From Hofstenia miamia (Eukaryota; Xenacoelomorpha; Acoela; Hofsteniidae), in assembly GCA_900660155.1 (NCBI GenBank), contig CABFPE010000038.1, positions 1,817,145-1,881,144 of the forward strand: 64,000 nucleotides of DNA, given 5' to 3'. Shown in pieces: positions 12,208-23,460 of the stretch (within the stretch, counting starts at the first letter, position 1; the number at the start of each line of letters is the position of its first letter). Both the position numbers and the translations under genes were made by a program. A model generated the notes under the pieces. That model made no database searches, was not told where the DNA came from, and saw only the letters and a list, made by a program, of their open reading frames with translations.

Positions 12208-13490
12208 ACAATGAATGTTCGTTAAATTCACATGTTTGTTACTTCTATTATTACGAACAACCTAAAAACCAATGTATTTGTGGAAAACGATTCTATGGTA
12301 GTGTACTAAATAATTTTTGGGGGTTGTTAATAACCGACTTTTTCAAAAACGGTGTAAAGCATTCTGCAAATTTCAGGGTTTTACTTTGTTAATGGCTTTC
12401 TGTATATATTTTTAAGTCTTATAACATTATTTGATATTGGATGTCGTTTTGTTCAACAACATTTCCATAATGCATGTTCTTCTATTATTACGCACAACCT
12501 AAAAAACAAATGTATCCATGCAAAACAGTTCTATATGACATCGCATTAATTAATTCACCGACTTTTGTTAGTAACCTATACAATTATTCATTTGTTTTTT
12601 CAAAACGTATTAACTATTGTACGAATTTAAATGCTTTTTCTTTGATAACGCGTTCTGTAAATGTTTTCAGGCGTTGTTATAACATTATTTCGCGTATTAA
12701 TATCCATCTTATTCAAGAACATTTCCATAATGCGTGCTTTTCTATTATTACGCAACAAAAAGTATTCATGCAAACCGATTCTACATGACACCATATTAAT
12801 TCACCGACTATTGTTCTTAACCTATACAATTATTCATTCGTTTTGCAAAGTGTATTAAGCATTATACGAATTTAAATGCTTTTTCTCTGATATCGGTTTC
12901 TGTAAATGCTTTTAGGCGTTGTTATAACATTATTTCACGTGTGAATATCCATCTTATTCAAGAACATTTCCATAATGCGTGCTTTTCTATTATTACGCAT
13001 AGCCTTAAACAAAAAGTATTCATGCAAACCGATTCTACATGACACCATATTAATTAATTCACTGACCATTGTTAGTAGCCTATACAATTATTCATTCGTT
13101 TTTCAAAGCATATTAAGCATTATACGAATTTAATCGTTTTTTCTTTGATAACGCTTTCTGTAAATGTTTCAAGCGTTGTTATAATATTATTTTCGCCTAT
13201 AAATATCCAATAATTTATTTCGCTAATGTGTGCTTTTTCTATTATTATGTATAGCCTAAAGCAAATGTATTCATGCAAGTCGATTCTATCTGAAACCGTA
13301 TTAATTTATTACCAGGCTATTGATAGTAATCCACGCAGTTATTGATTTGTTTTTCAAAAGCGTTTTTAAGCATTATACGAATTTCAGCGTTTTTCTTTGA
13401 TAACGTTTCGTAAATGTTTTCAGTCGTTGTTATAACATTATTTCGCATATGAATATCCTTTTTGTTCAATAATTTAATTCCATAATGCGT
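12208..13490. repeat. Diverged tandem repeat, unit ~255 bp
   Basis: About five units. Landmarks recur at each step: atttccataatgc near 12461, 12721 and 12966 (degraded near 13217, again near 13477), then tctattattacgca, tattcatgcaaaccgattct, cctatacaattattcatt, ttataacattattt. Spacing runs from about 246 to 260 bp. Copies are diverged, so the array is old or evolves fast. Frames inside it are by-products. Confidence 0.8.
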
Positions 13491-13699
13491 ATTTTGACAT
13501 TGAGAATTGCTGGTGTCTTGAATATGTTTAATTACTGACTTACAGATATCAAGGGGTGTTTGGAAATGTTATCTAGATAATTTACAAACTCATTTTTATG
13601 GCATTTACGGGTGAATCATTTTTGTGATATTTACGTGGTGATTCATATGTTGATTACATGTTGCTATACAGCGTATTATATATTGTTGCATGCCGCATG

Positions 13700-14260
13700 C
13701 ATACACACATTACGTTTTGGTGACTAATTTTTATTCCCCTATTCATAAATTTCGATTGCTTACATGGACTGCATTTAATTCGCTTTGGTAAACTAACATT
13801 ACATGTAAAGGCTGCACATCGCTTTGTCAGGGTATACCACTCGCAATCGTTAATATTACTATTTTTACCCATAAAAAATTTCCATGTTTTTGAATTGCTT
13901 ACACATACATTTAATTCGTTTTTGGTAAACCAACATTACATGCAACGATTTCATATCACTTTCAAAGTACGTTATTTTCATGTACAAAAAATTCCACATG
14001 GTTCTAATGATTATTCTTCTTAGTTATACACCACATAATTTGGTTAATTCCTTTAATGATTAATTTACGTGGCCAATTGTTTACACACATTAGTTGGCTA
14101 ATTTGGTTTACATCGCGTTTTGTAGACTGATTTCTCTTATCCGTAAAAAATTTCCATGCGTACATGTCTTTGTTTACATGCATTATTTTGTAATTGGGTT
14201 TACATTGCGCTTTGTAATAACACGTTAGTGACTATTTTCTCTTACCTGTAAAAATTTCCG
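13700..14260. repeat. Second degenerate tandem repeat field
   Basis: The motif aaaaaatttccatg recurs (variants near 13873, 13985, 14148 and 14248), each with ttgcttacacacat-like and ggtttacat-like blocks nearby. Spacing is irregular, about 100-163 bp. Confidence 0.5.
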
Positions 14261-15419
14261 TGTTTTATGTATAGAGATGCAGACACACAAAGGCTACAAT
14301 ATCGTTTTTCCAAATACATTGACGTTTTTCCATTGTAGAAATTCACAAGTTTAATTTGTTTGCTAGGATAATGAAATAACCGAACCGTTATAGGTTTAAT
14401 ACACAATAAAAACAAACAAATTTTCGAAAAGAGTAAACATAAAAGCGAATTAATATTACACACGTATGAAATATAGAGGACATTCAAATACTTGATAACC
14501 CAATATCGCGTATACTTTGTTTAAGCAAAACCGTGCATGATAATACATCAATGAATATAGGTGTTAAACGCTTACAAGTGAATGAATTCAATATATTATT
14601 TTCACATTGCATATTTTTGAGTGTCATGTAAACACTAAAACAATTTTTTCGCGCATTTTGTGCAAACTGATTATATGATTAACTCATTTAAACAACTCAA
14701 TTGATTTCTTTTTCAAATAGCACGTAAAATTTAGTAGTTTTTCTCAAGTGGAATTATAAAATAAAATGGGTTTTCTAATAAAATGCGTTGACATATAATA
14801 ATAAATCTACATGAAACATGTATTGTTATATTGTTACAATCGTCACTGACTTGTGTTTTCCCTATCACAAAGACTTTATTTGATTTTTGATTGACAGCGT
14901 TATTTCAAGAGTGATTTGCATTTTTGCGGTTAAAATATTTTTCTAATAATTGTAATTTACATTATTGTCATGTACATAACTCAGAAAATGCTCCTATCAT
15001 GAACGCTTCAATACCATTGCAAGGCTTACAATTCATTTTTCATGCAAATATTTTTCTGCTAAACATTGAAATTATCACTATTGCTGCTATGTAAATTTCA
15101 TGTGGCAATAAATATTCAGTCACTGGTTTTAGATGCGATGGAATTCTTATACACTCACACACTCTTTCTCAACTATAAATGAATGTTTATAACTTAACTT
15201 AATAAACTCTTGTTGGGTAATCACGTTCTTTGTTTATCTATTTTATTTGACAAATCCACTTTACATTTATTAATGAAAATTTTACTTCAAATTTTATGTT
15301 TTTTCAAAAATGAGATATGACGTGTTTGTGACTCATAGTTTTCCATCAACCTGTTTCTGTCAATCATCTGTTCTAACTTCCATATATGGAAATTTTCTGG
15401 TTAAATTTACTCACCCAGC

Positions 15420-15500
15420 ATCCAATAGAATTTCATTTTAATTGTGTGGGCGGGGCATAACTCTTTAAATATGAGGTGGGAGTGATACAATTTTCATTTC
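15420..15500 (+). promoter_or_regulatory. Promoter-like block before DNA polymerase
   Basis: In order: CCAAT at 15422-15426, a GC box GTGGGCGGGGC at 15446-15456, and a TATA-like TTTAAATA at 15464-15471. The first polymerase exon begins about 80 bp later. The order and spacing fit a compact RNA polymerase II promoter with a start near 15495. Inferred from sequence only. Confidence 0.5.
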
Positions 15501-15551
15501 ATTTTTGATTCTTGTGGATATTACTTGCCTAACTTCTCTCCTGCTTAGAAA

Positions 15552-17952
15552 ATGTACGCTACTACTTCTCCCGCTGATTTGTTAAAAACCCTCACTGATA
15601 AATATTCAGATGTGATGGCTGCCAATACGTATAGTGCCTCCTCCCAACAGTCTGGGAATGGTGATAATAGTACAGCTCCTCCCCGGTATGCTTTTTGTTT
15701 TTAGTTTATCTAGGTATATAAACTATTCTAATTATATATTACACATTTTGTACTTGCTATCATGTGTTTTTCATTTAATCAGAAAGTTTTAGTTATTGAT
15801 TTTTCACAATCCCACTCATTTACAATTTATCAATTTGCAGTAATTACAACTAGCTCTTAAAAATACATTTTATAAATTCTTTTATTGGTTTTATAAAATA
15901 ACATATTTTCTTTTCATTGCTTATTAAACTATTTTCACTAGAATGAAATGTTCAAATTTCATTTTTTTATTATGTACAACTAACTAGTGCTTAAAAATAC
16001 ATTTTTTACAATTTATAAAATAGCGTATTTTCTTTTCATTACTTATTTTCACTAGAATAAATATAATTTATTACACTTGAATTTCCATGTACTTATACTG
16101 ATTTTAGACCATCTGCTCCAATGAAGTCGTTTTCTTGTGACGAGTGTGGTTTTACCAGCCCAACCCCCTTGTTAATGCGCTCTCACATTGAATCTATTCA
16201 TGGAACAGATAATGTTTATCTATGCCCATCATGCAAAATTTACTTTACAAATATTCAACTATTTGAAGCTCACTTAACTGCCCACAACTTTGAAGCTGTA
16301 AATACCACCTCAAGTACGTCATTTAGTAAAGTGGAACAAGCATGTCGTGGTAGTTTTGCTTGCTATCAGAGTGGTCCTCTAACATCTATTGATGTTTATT
16401 CCATCTTCTCTACTGTTTACCCTGAAATTAACGAAATTATACGGGATGATATAGCCAAACACTTCTCCTCTAAAGTTTACCTCTCTTGTGAAGTGGAGTT
16501 GGTGAAAGAGGAAAGTGGTGTGCAGAAAAGTGTGGTATTGTATCCGACAAGCTCCCCTGTATCCGTCTTTAGCAGTGGCTTGCAGCAAGCAGATTTCATA
16601 AAAATGGTAGATGGCATCGCCAATTACATCACCATCTATGCAGCAAATGGCTCAAATTGGGTGTTGAAGAATATTAATCGAGTGAGTCTGCGCATTGCCA
16701 AATATCGTCCAACAAGAGCTGGAAGTTACATCCCCCTTCCCGACTATTTAAAGAAGAACCACTTCTTAGCAAACCCTCGTACTGCTCAGACAAATAAATG
16801 CTTCCTGTACGCTGTTCTAGCATGCCTCCATCCAGAAATGAAGACGAAATGTGAAATTACACGAATGAATAAGTTTTTACCAACTCTAAATTATTCAGGA
16901 CTCTCATTTCCCATGTCAATCAATGACATCTGTAAGTTTGAAGAGCTGAACAAAATTACAGTGAATGTGTACAGCCTCCATGAAAAATCTTTGGTGCCTG
17001 CTTACATCTCTCCAAATTGTCATCAACAAAAGGCAAACCTTCTGCTGTTAGAAGAAGGTAATCAGAAGCATTATGTGGCAATTACCAATTTAAATGCCTG
17101 CATCAAGTTTTTTAAGGGTAGACATGGTGATGGTATGAATTGCCCAAAATGTTTATCTGGTTTTAAACTGTTAGAAAGTTTTGAAAATCATTTAAAGAAA
17201 TGCAATGGCAATAGTGAGCCAACAATAACTTTCCCTCAGTCCAATGAGAAAATTTCATTTAAAGCACATGGCGCTAAAAACTTTGTACCCATAATAGCTG
17301 CATTAGACATAGAATGTGTATCACAGAAAATACATACTACCACACCAGATCCCTCAACAAGCTATACAGTTCAGGATGTTCGCCAAACCCCATCTGGTAT
17401 TTGTATAGTTAGCACCACTGAAAAAGAGCTGCTTTCCACCAACATATTTTCAGGTGAACAGTGTATGGAGGAGGGATGGAATGAACTTCGTAAATTTGCT
17501 AAGTCTTCATTTGCTGCCAAACAAAAGCATCATCAATTAGTAATTTCACAGACTGATAGAGAATATTTGATGGAGAATTCCACTGCTTGCATTTTTTGCA
17601 ATGAAGAATTTGAAAGTAGCTCTCACAAAGTAATTGATCACTGCCATTATACTGGGAAAGTACGAGGTGTTGCACACAACAACTGCAATATTCTACATCG
17701 CAACCCCCAGTTTACTCCAGTTTTCTCCCACAATGGCAGTAAGTATGATATGCATTTGTTGCTGAAAAGTTTGAAGCTCAGGGAAAATGAAAGTTTAAAA
17801 TGTATACCCTGCACATCTGAAAACTTCATATCATTTAGCCTTATGGTCCCAATGTATAGCTACAAGGATAAAAATGGCACAACTAAATGGGTTCATGAAG
17901 AGCTTCGATTTTTGGACTCCTATCGTTTTGTTACTGACAGTCTATCAAACCT
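15552..17952 (+). CDS. Polinton DNA polymerase B, N-terminal segment (two exons)
   Basis: Copies the element's DNA by protein-primed synthesis, by analogy with Polinton PolB. Exon 1 (15552-15685) starts at an ATG directly preceded by an in-frame TAG at 15546. A 422-bp intron (15686-16107, GTATGC...TTTTAG) joins it in frame to the long exon. Counting from the Met at 16121: two C2H2 zinc fingers (residues 1-55); a block with Cys in NKCFLYAVLA (~225) and a later HYVAI (~316), suggesting a papain/OTU-like cysteine protease fold; a third C2HC-like finger (~340-361); exonuclease motif I ALDIECV (~394); an endonuclease VII-like zinc site CIFCNEEF and DHCHYTG (~490-530); and exonuclease motif II HNGSKYD (~537). 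The segment stops at a single N at 17953, just after the FLDSYRF block. The protease-like reading is the least certain part. Confidence 0.85.
15686..16107 (+). other. Intron in polymerase gene
   Basis: Begins GTATGC and ends with a T-rich tract plus TTTTAG. Removing it keeps the frame across the codon split at 15685/16108. Without splicing, exon 1 hits a stop within six codons (15702). Confidence 0.75.
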
Positions 17953-17953
17953 N

Positions 17954-18152
17954 GTCAGCATTCATGACAGGTAAGGGCCAATTTCCATATGAATGGTTTG
18001 ACTCATTAGATAAATTTAACAAAATGAAGCTGCCAGAATTACAACATTGGTATAATCAATTAACCAGAAAAATACCACTAACACAACAGGAGCTAGAACA
18101 TGAGCAGAATAGTACTTGGGTTAATGGAGGGTGTACTACATTTAGAGACTTC
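17954..18152 (+). CDS. DNA polymerase B fragment (exonuclease region)
   Basis: A short piece between single Ns at 17953 and 18153. It encodes the SAFMTGKGQFPYEWFDSLDK to TTFRDF region, which lies between exonuclease motifs II and III in this family. The same region occurs again at 19645-19845 and 19940-20140. The segment is an out-of-place repeat copy rather than a separate gene. Confidence 0.8.
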
Positions 18153-18153
18153 N

Positions 18154-19877
18154 CAGAAAAGTGTAGTATTGTATCCGACGAGCTCCCCTGTATCTGTCTT
18201 TAGCAGTGGCTTGAACAAGGCGGATTTTTTAAAAATGGTAGATGGCATTGCTAATTACATCACCATCTATGCAGCAAATGGCTCAAATTGGGTACTGAAA
18301 AATATCAACCAAGTGAGCCTGCAAATTGCCAAGTATCGCCCAACAAGAGCTGGCAGCTACATTCCTTTACCTGACTATTTAAAGAAGAACAACTTTCTTG
18401 TGAATCCCCACAGTGCTCAGACAAACAAGTGCTTTTTGTATGCAGTTCTAGCCTGTCTCCATCCTGAAATTAAACATTGTAATGAAATTTGTCGCCTCAA
18501 CAGGTTTTTCCCAACTTTAAAGTTTTCTGGCCCATCATTCCACATGTCAATCAATGACATCTGTAAGTTTGAAGAGTTAAATAAAATAACAGTGAATGTG
18601 TACAGCCTCCATGAAAAATCTTTGGTGCCTGCATACATCTCTCCAAGTTGTCATCAACAAAAAGCAAACCTTCTGCTGTTAGAAGAAGGTAATCAGAAAC
18701 ATTATGTGGCAATTACTAACATGAATGCCTGCATCAAATTTTTTAAGAACACTCATGAGGGTTTGCATTGCCCTAAATGTTTATCTGGTTTCAGGCTGTT
18801 AGAAAGTTTTGATCATCATTTAAAGAAGTGCATTGGCAATAGTGAACCAACTATTACATTCCCTCAGCCTAATGAGAAAATTTCATTTAAAGCACATGGC
18901 GCTAAAAACTTTGTACCCATAATAGCTGCATTAGACATAGAATGTGTATCACAGAAAATACATACTACCACACCAGATCCCTCAACAAGCTATACAGTTC
19001 AAGATGTTCACCAAACCCCATCTGGTATTTGCATTGTTAGTACCACTGAAAAAGAGCTGCTTTCCACTAAAATATTTTCTGGTGAACAATGTCTGGAGGA
19101 GGGATGGAATGAACTTCGTAAATTTGCTAAGTCTTCATTTGCTGCCAAACAAAAGCATCATCAATTAGTAATTTCACAGACTGATAGAGAATATTTGATG
19201 GAAAATTCTACTGTTTGTGTGTTCTGTAATGAAGAATTTGAAAGTAGCTCTCATAAAGTAATTGATCACTGCCATTATACTGGGAAAGGACGAGGTGTTG
19301 CACACAACAACTGCAATATTCTACATCGCAACCCTCAGTTTACTCCAGTTTTCTCCCACAATGGCAGTAAGTATGATATGCATTTGTTGCTGAAAAGTTT
19401 GAAGCTCAAGGAAAATGAAAGTTTAAAATGTATACCATGCACCTCTGAAAACTTCATATCATTTAGTCTTATGGTCCCAATGTATAGCTACAAGGATAAA
19501 AATGGCACAAATAAATGTATTCATGAAGAGCTTAGATTTTTGGACTCCTATCGTTTTGTTACTGATAGTCTATCAAATCTGGCTAAAAATATTGGAGCAG
19601 ACAAATATCAATTCCTAAAAGCAGGCATGGGTGAGCAAAAGGCGTCAGCATTCATGACGGGTAAGGGCCAATTTCCATATGAATGGTTTGACTCATTAGA
19701 TAAATTTAATGAAATGAAGCTGCCAGAATTACAACATTGGTATAATAGATTAACCAGAAAAATACCACTAACACAACAGGAGCTAGAACATGAGCAGAAT
19801 AGTACTTGGGTTAATGGAGGGTGTACTACATTTAGAGACTTCCACAATAATTATTTAATGTCGGATACACTGTTGCT
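18154..19877 (+). CDS. DNA polymerase B, second copy of middle region
   Basis: Restarts after the N at 18153 at QKSVVLYPTSSP, the same place as residue ~134 of the first copy. It runs through the Cys/His protease-like block, zinc finger, exonuclease I (LDIECV), endonuclease VII-like site (CVFCNEEF, DHCHYTG), exonuclease II and the FPYEWFDSLDKF block to YLMSDTLL (exonuclease III). It is highly similar to 16500-17952 but not identical: several residue changes, and NTHEGLHC replaces the first copy's GRHGDGMNC. The frame is open throughout, so this copy also looked functional. It ends at the single N at 19878. Confidence 0.85.
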
Positions 19878-19878
19878 N

Positions 19879-21571
19879 GGAATATTGGAGCAGACAAATA
19901 TCAATTCCTAAAAGCAGGCATGGGTGAGCAAAAGGCGTCAGCATTCATGACGGGTAAGGGCCAATTTCCATATGAATGGTTTGACTCATTAGATAAATTT
20001 AATGAAATAAAGCTGCCAGAATTACAACATTGGTACAATAGATTAACCAGAAAAATACCACTAACACAACAGGAGCTAGAACATGAGCAGAATAGTACTT
20101 GGGTTAATGGAGGGTGTACTACATTTAAAGACTACCACAACAATTATTTAATGTCGGATACACTGTTGCTGGCAGATGTACTTCGTGAATTTCGTGTTGA
20201 AAGCAAGCAAACATATGGATTGGATCCTGCGCATTTTTTACACTGTCCAACTTTAGCTGGAATGCTATGTTAAACTATACAAACTTCTCACTTGATCCAA
20301 TTGCAGATAACAATCAACTGGAATTTATTGAGGCTGGTATTAGATGAGGGATGTCTGGAGTGTATGCAGAACGCTACTTTAAGGCCAACAACCCCATGGT
20401 AGAGGGCTATGACCCAGATAAGGAGTCCACTTACGCTGTTTTTTTGGATATGAATTCTTTGTATGATGGTACAATGACCATGAATTTACCTGTTGGACAG
20501 TTACAGTGGACAGATACATCAATCAATGAAATTTTGAATGCACCACATGATGGAGATTTAGGTTATTTGGTGGAGGTGGATCTTGAATATCCCAGTAATT
20601 TGCATGACAAACATTTTGATTTTCCATTGGCACCACAAGATGATTATTGAAGATCAACATCTGTTGCCCTATACAAAAAATATTAAAGAGTCATTAGGAT
20701 TGAAATCTGGTAAAGTCGCAAAATTGGTTCAAACATTTTACAAGAGGGAGAGATATGTGGTTCACTATGAGGTGCTGAAGTTTTACATTGAACAAGGGCT
20801 GAAGATAACCAAGTTCCACAGGGCACTACAATTTAAACAGGCGCCATTTTTAAAGCCCTTTATAGATTTAAATACCACAAAATGCAAGGCAGCTAAAAAC
20901 GACTTTGAAAAGAGCTTTTATAAGCTCATGTCTAATGCAGTATTTGGCAAGACCATGGAATCACTGAGAAAGCGTTGTAAAGCAAAGTTTGTTGGTGATC
21001 AGGAGGCAGCAGAAAAGTTAATAAAACAGCCAGAATTTAAGTCATTTAACATAATTAATGAAGACTTGGTGCAGGTCATGCTAAGAAACAAAGAAATTGT
21101 ATGGAATAAACCGAATTATGTGGGTCAGGCCATTTTAGACCTTTCTAAGCTCCAGATGTTTAAATTTCACTATCAAACCATGAAGCCAGCATTTGAAAAT
21201 AAAATCACAGTGCTTTACAGTGATACAGACTCCCTCCTATATAAAATAAAGACCAGAAATGTATATGAAGATCTAGCCTCCTTATCTAGTCATTTTGATT
21301 TTTCAAATTATCCAAAAGACTCTCCATTATTCACTGAAAAAAACAAGAAAACTTATTTAAAGGTGAAGGATGAGCTGGCTGGCGATGTCATCAGTCAGGT
21401 TGTCGCCCTGAAATCAAAGATGTACTCTGTACAGTATGTCTCCAATAATAAATGCAACAAGAAGGCAAGTGCTAAGGGGGTTGTGGGGGCTGTCAAGAAG
21501 ATGATGAACTTTGATCTCTTCAAATCAATTTTGGATAATGAGGAAATTGTTCGTCATCCAATGACAGCCAT
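19879..21571 (+). pseudogene. DNA polymerase B, C-terminal half with lesions
   Basis: Restarts inside the previous copy (NIGADKYQFLKAG) and runs through exonuclease III (SDTLLLADVL), palm motif A (LDMNSLYDG, ~20447), motif B (KLMSNAVFGKT, ~20927) and motif C (YSDTDSLLY, ~21218, with the two catalytic Asp). Three lesions interrupt it: a one-base loss near 20256, a TGA near 20346, and a frame change near 20640. The C-terminal end is cut at the N at 21572, so the last few dozen residues usual for Polinton PolB are missing. Some lesions could be sequence errors, since all catalytic motifs are intact. Confidence 0.85.
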
Positions 21572-21572
21572 N

Positions 21573-22803
21573 GTCCTTGCCCTGATCTTAACTACTGACA
21601 TGACTGAAATGGTTAGAAAGCTAACACAGAAATAGAATCAATGAACATTGAGAAAGAGAGAATACTAAATGAAATGAAAGACAATACTAGTGCCAGATTA
21701 ACAGAACAGAGAAACCTACTCCAAAGTCAAATAGAAATGTTAACAGACAAATAAAGAAATGAAAATCAAGAGTGCAAAGTGGCAGCAATTGATGGCTGAA
21801 ATGCATGAAGAAAATATAGGGCTATGAGAAGAAAACACAACAAAACAAATGGAAATCAACAGCATTAGATTTGAACTATGACTATTGATGCTAAATAATG
21901 AAACTGAAGATAGCCACAAGAGAAAAACTCAAAAAGAGTTATAAAGAATAACAGTTGAAGATGCAGAAACACTAAGTAAAACTAATCTGCCCCAAGACAA
22001 AGAGTTGTTTATATGTAAAACACCTGAAACCTAGGAAGAATTTGTCCAAAAATTAGTAGGTGCAATAACCAAACAAGTGAAATAGAAATACAAAATGGAA
22101 ACAGAAAAAAACCAATGTTCAATGATTCCATATTACTAGAAACAAACAACAAGAAAGCACCATTACTCAAAGCTGTCCTTCCTAAGTTTATATAAAGAAT
22201 AGACAACTATTCACCTACACTCACAGAATGGCTCCACATATTCAAAATGTATATGAAAGAGAATAAAGTCACACAAACAGCAGTGACAGCAAGATTCCCA
22301 CTATATTTGAGTGGAGTGGCATACTAACACTACTTGGTACTTGACATGGAGACAAAAACAAATTATAAGAAACTCATAGGTGAATACCAAGCATATTACA
22401 ATGATGAGAGCTTCAAGAATCAATACAGAATGATCCTGAATGGAATGAGAATGAACAAACACAAAAACTTGAGAAGCTATATGTCACAAGTAGAAAGAAT
22501 GATCAAACTAAGCTTAAAGAGAACAAACCTATTCTAATTACAAACTTTTCTCTCACATATGCAAGGGACTACCCAAACCATTGAAACAGCAATTCAAAAA
22601 TAATTGTGCTGCAGAAGACTCACTAGATTAAATGATAAGGAAAGGACTGGCAATACAAATAGCAATGGAAAACAAGGCCAGGATAAATGAGAGAGCAACA
22701 AAAAACAAAGCACCCAGAGATTTGGAAACAAATTGATCACAAAAAATGGGAAACAAAGACAAAATAATAAAGGTAAGACTGTAAGACTGAAAGAAAGAAC
22801 AGT
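21573..22803 (+). repeat. False duplicate of right flank (assembly)
   Basis: Matches 23437-24667 at a constant offset of 1864 bp wherever I compared them. It starts with the last 24 bp of the right TIR, then gacatg and the gag flank. It directly follows a single N and ends where the copies diverge (agttaagatcc against agtaaaaaaat). Confidence 0.9.
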
Positions 22804-22902
22804 TAAGATCCATTGAACATTGTACCCCTCTGCTTACAATCCTTCAAAATATGTTCACAGATTACCAGGTATAATTTTTATTTTATTATTAACTTACTAT
22901 GT
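22804..22902. other. Probable inner Polinton sequence, orphaned
   Basis: About 99 bp between the false flank copy and the inner edge of the right TIR. It is not found elsewhere in the window. It probably lies just inside the right TIR in the true element. Confidence 0.4.
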
Positions 22903-23460
22903 GTTTAGGTCCTTGGTAACAATAGGCCTCCTGGGGAAAGCCAGCCACATTAAATAAATTGCTTAACGCATTTCTGGCCGCCACCTCCTGGGTGAATGTG
23001 GAAGTGCCGTCATATTTTAGAATGAAGATAGAAACTTGAAGATTGCAAAATGCTGAACTTTGTCACTCAGAGTCACTGTGAATGTATGCTTTTACATTAG
23101 TACATAAATGTGCTTGGAAACACACTCTAATGCAAATAACACATGATTTTTTGTTTGAAATATTTGGGTTTTGGATCTATGAATTGTTTTCCTTTAAACA
23201 ATGTGTTGCATGTTTAAAACATTTTACAACAAACACGCCCTAAGTAAAATTTGTCATTAAAAATATCAGTTTGCCTAAATTCTAAAAATCAAAGATTCTC
23301 ACTTTTGGTTTAAACAAATTGTCTAAAAAATTAATTTGCTCAATTTAGTTTCGTCAAAAATATTTTGTCGCTAGATGGCGTCCAATAGAATCACTTCATT
23401 TCCATATGGCAAATAGCCATGGCTGTCCCTTGGTACGTCCTTGCCCTGATCTTAACTACT
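22903..23460 (-). repeat. Polinton right TIR
   Basis: About 558 bp, the reverse complement of the left TIR, from gtttaggtcc to CTTAACTACT. Followed by gacatg, the right target duplication. Confidence 0.9.

Larger units (their letters stand above)
10753..15400. other. AT-rich non-coding block inside element
   Basis: No frame longer than about 105 codons and no recognised domain on either strand. It holds two diverged tandem-repeat fields (listed separately). It begins right after a single N at 10752, so it may not truly belong next to the TIR. Confidence 0.6.
8662..23460 (+). mobile_element. Polinton/Maverick-type element, mis-assembled
   Basis: The element starts AGTAGTTAAG at 8662 and ends CTTAACTACT at 23460. 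The first ~446 bp and the last ~558 bp are inverted copies. It carries a protein-primed family B DNA polymerase. As assembled it spans 14.8 kb, including a 1000-N gap (9108-10107), a second left TIR (10117-10733), and a false second copy of the right flank (21573-22803). No integrase, ATPase, protease or capsid gene is visible, although typical Polintons carry them; single-N joins at 10752 and 21572 are where such genes could have been dropped. Alternatively it is a polymerase-only derivative. Boundaries are well supported; the interior order is not. Confidence 0.8.

Noticed and set aside
12474-12858. Two overlapping plus-strand frames of 65-104 codons
   Set aside because: They lie in the ~255-bp tandem repeat and recur with it; no domain, AT-driven composition.
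12208-14260. CRISPR-like array
   Set aside because: Repeat units are ~100-260 bp and diverged, with no short identical repeats and spacers, and the DNA is animal nuclear.
22009-22206. Minus-strand membrane-like frame, also at 23873-24070
   Set aside because: Antisense shadow of the Gypsy-like gag; its repetition only reflects the assembly duplication.
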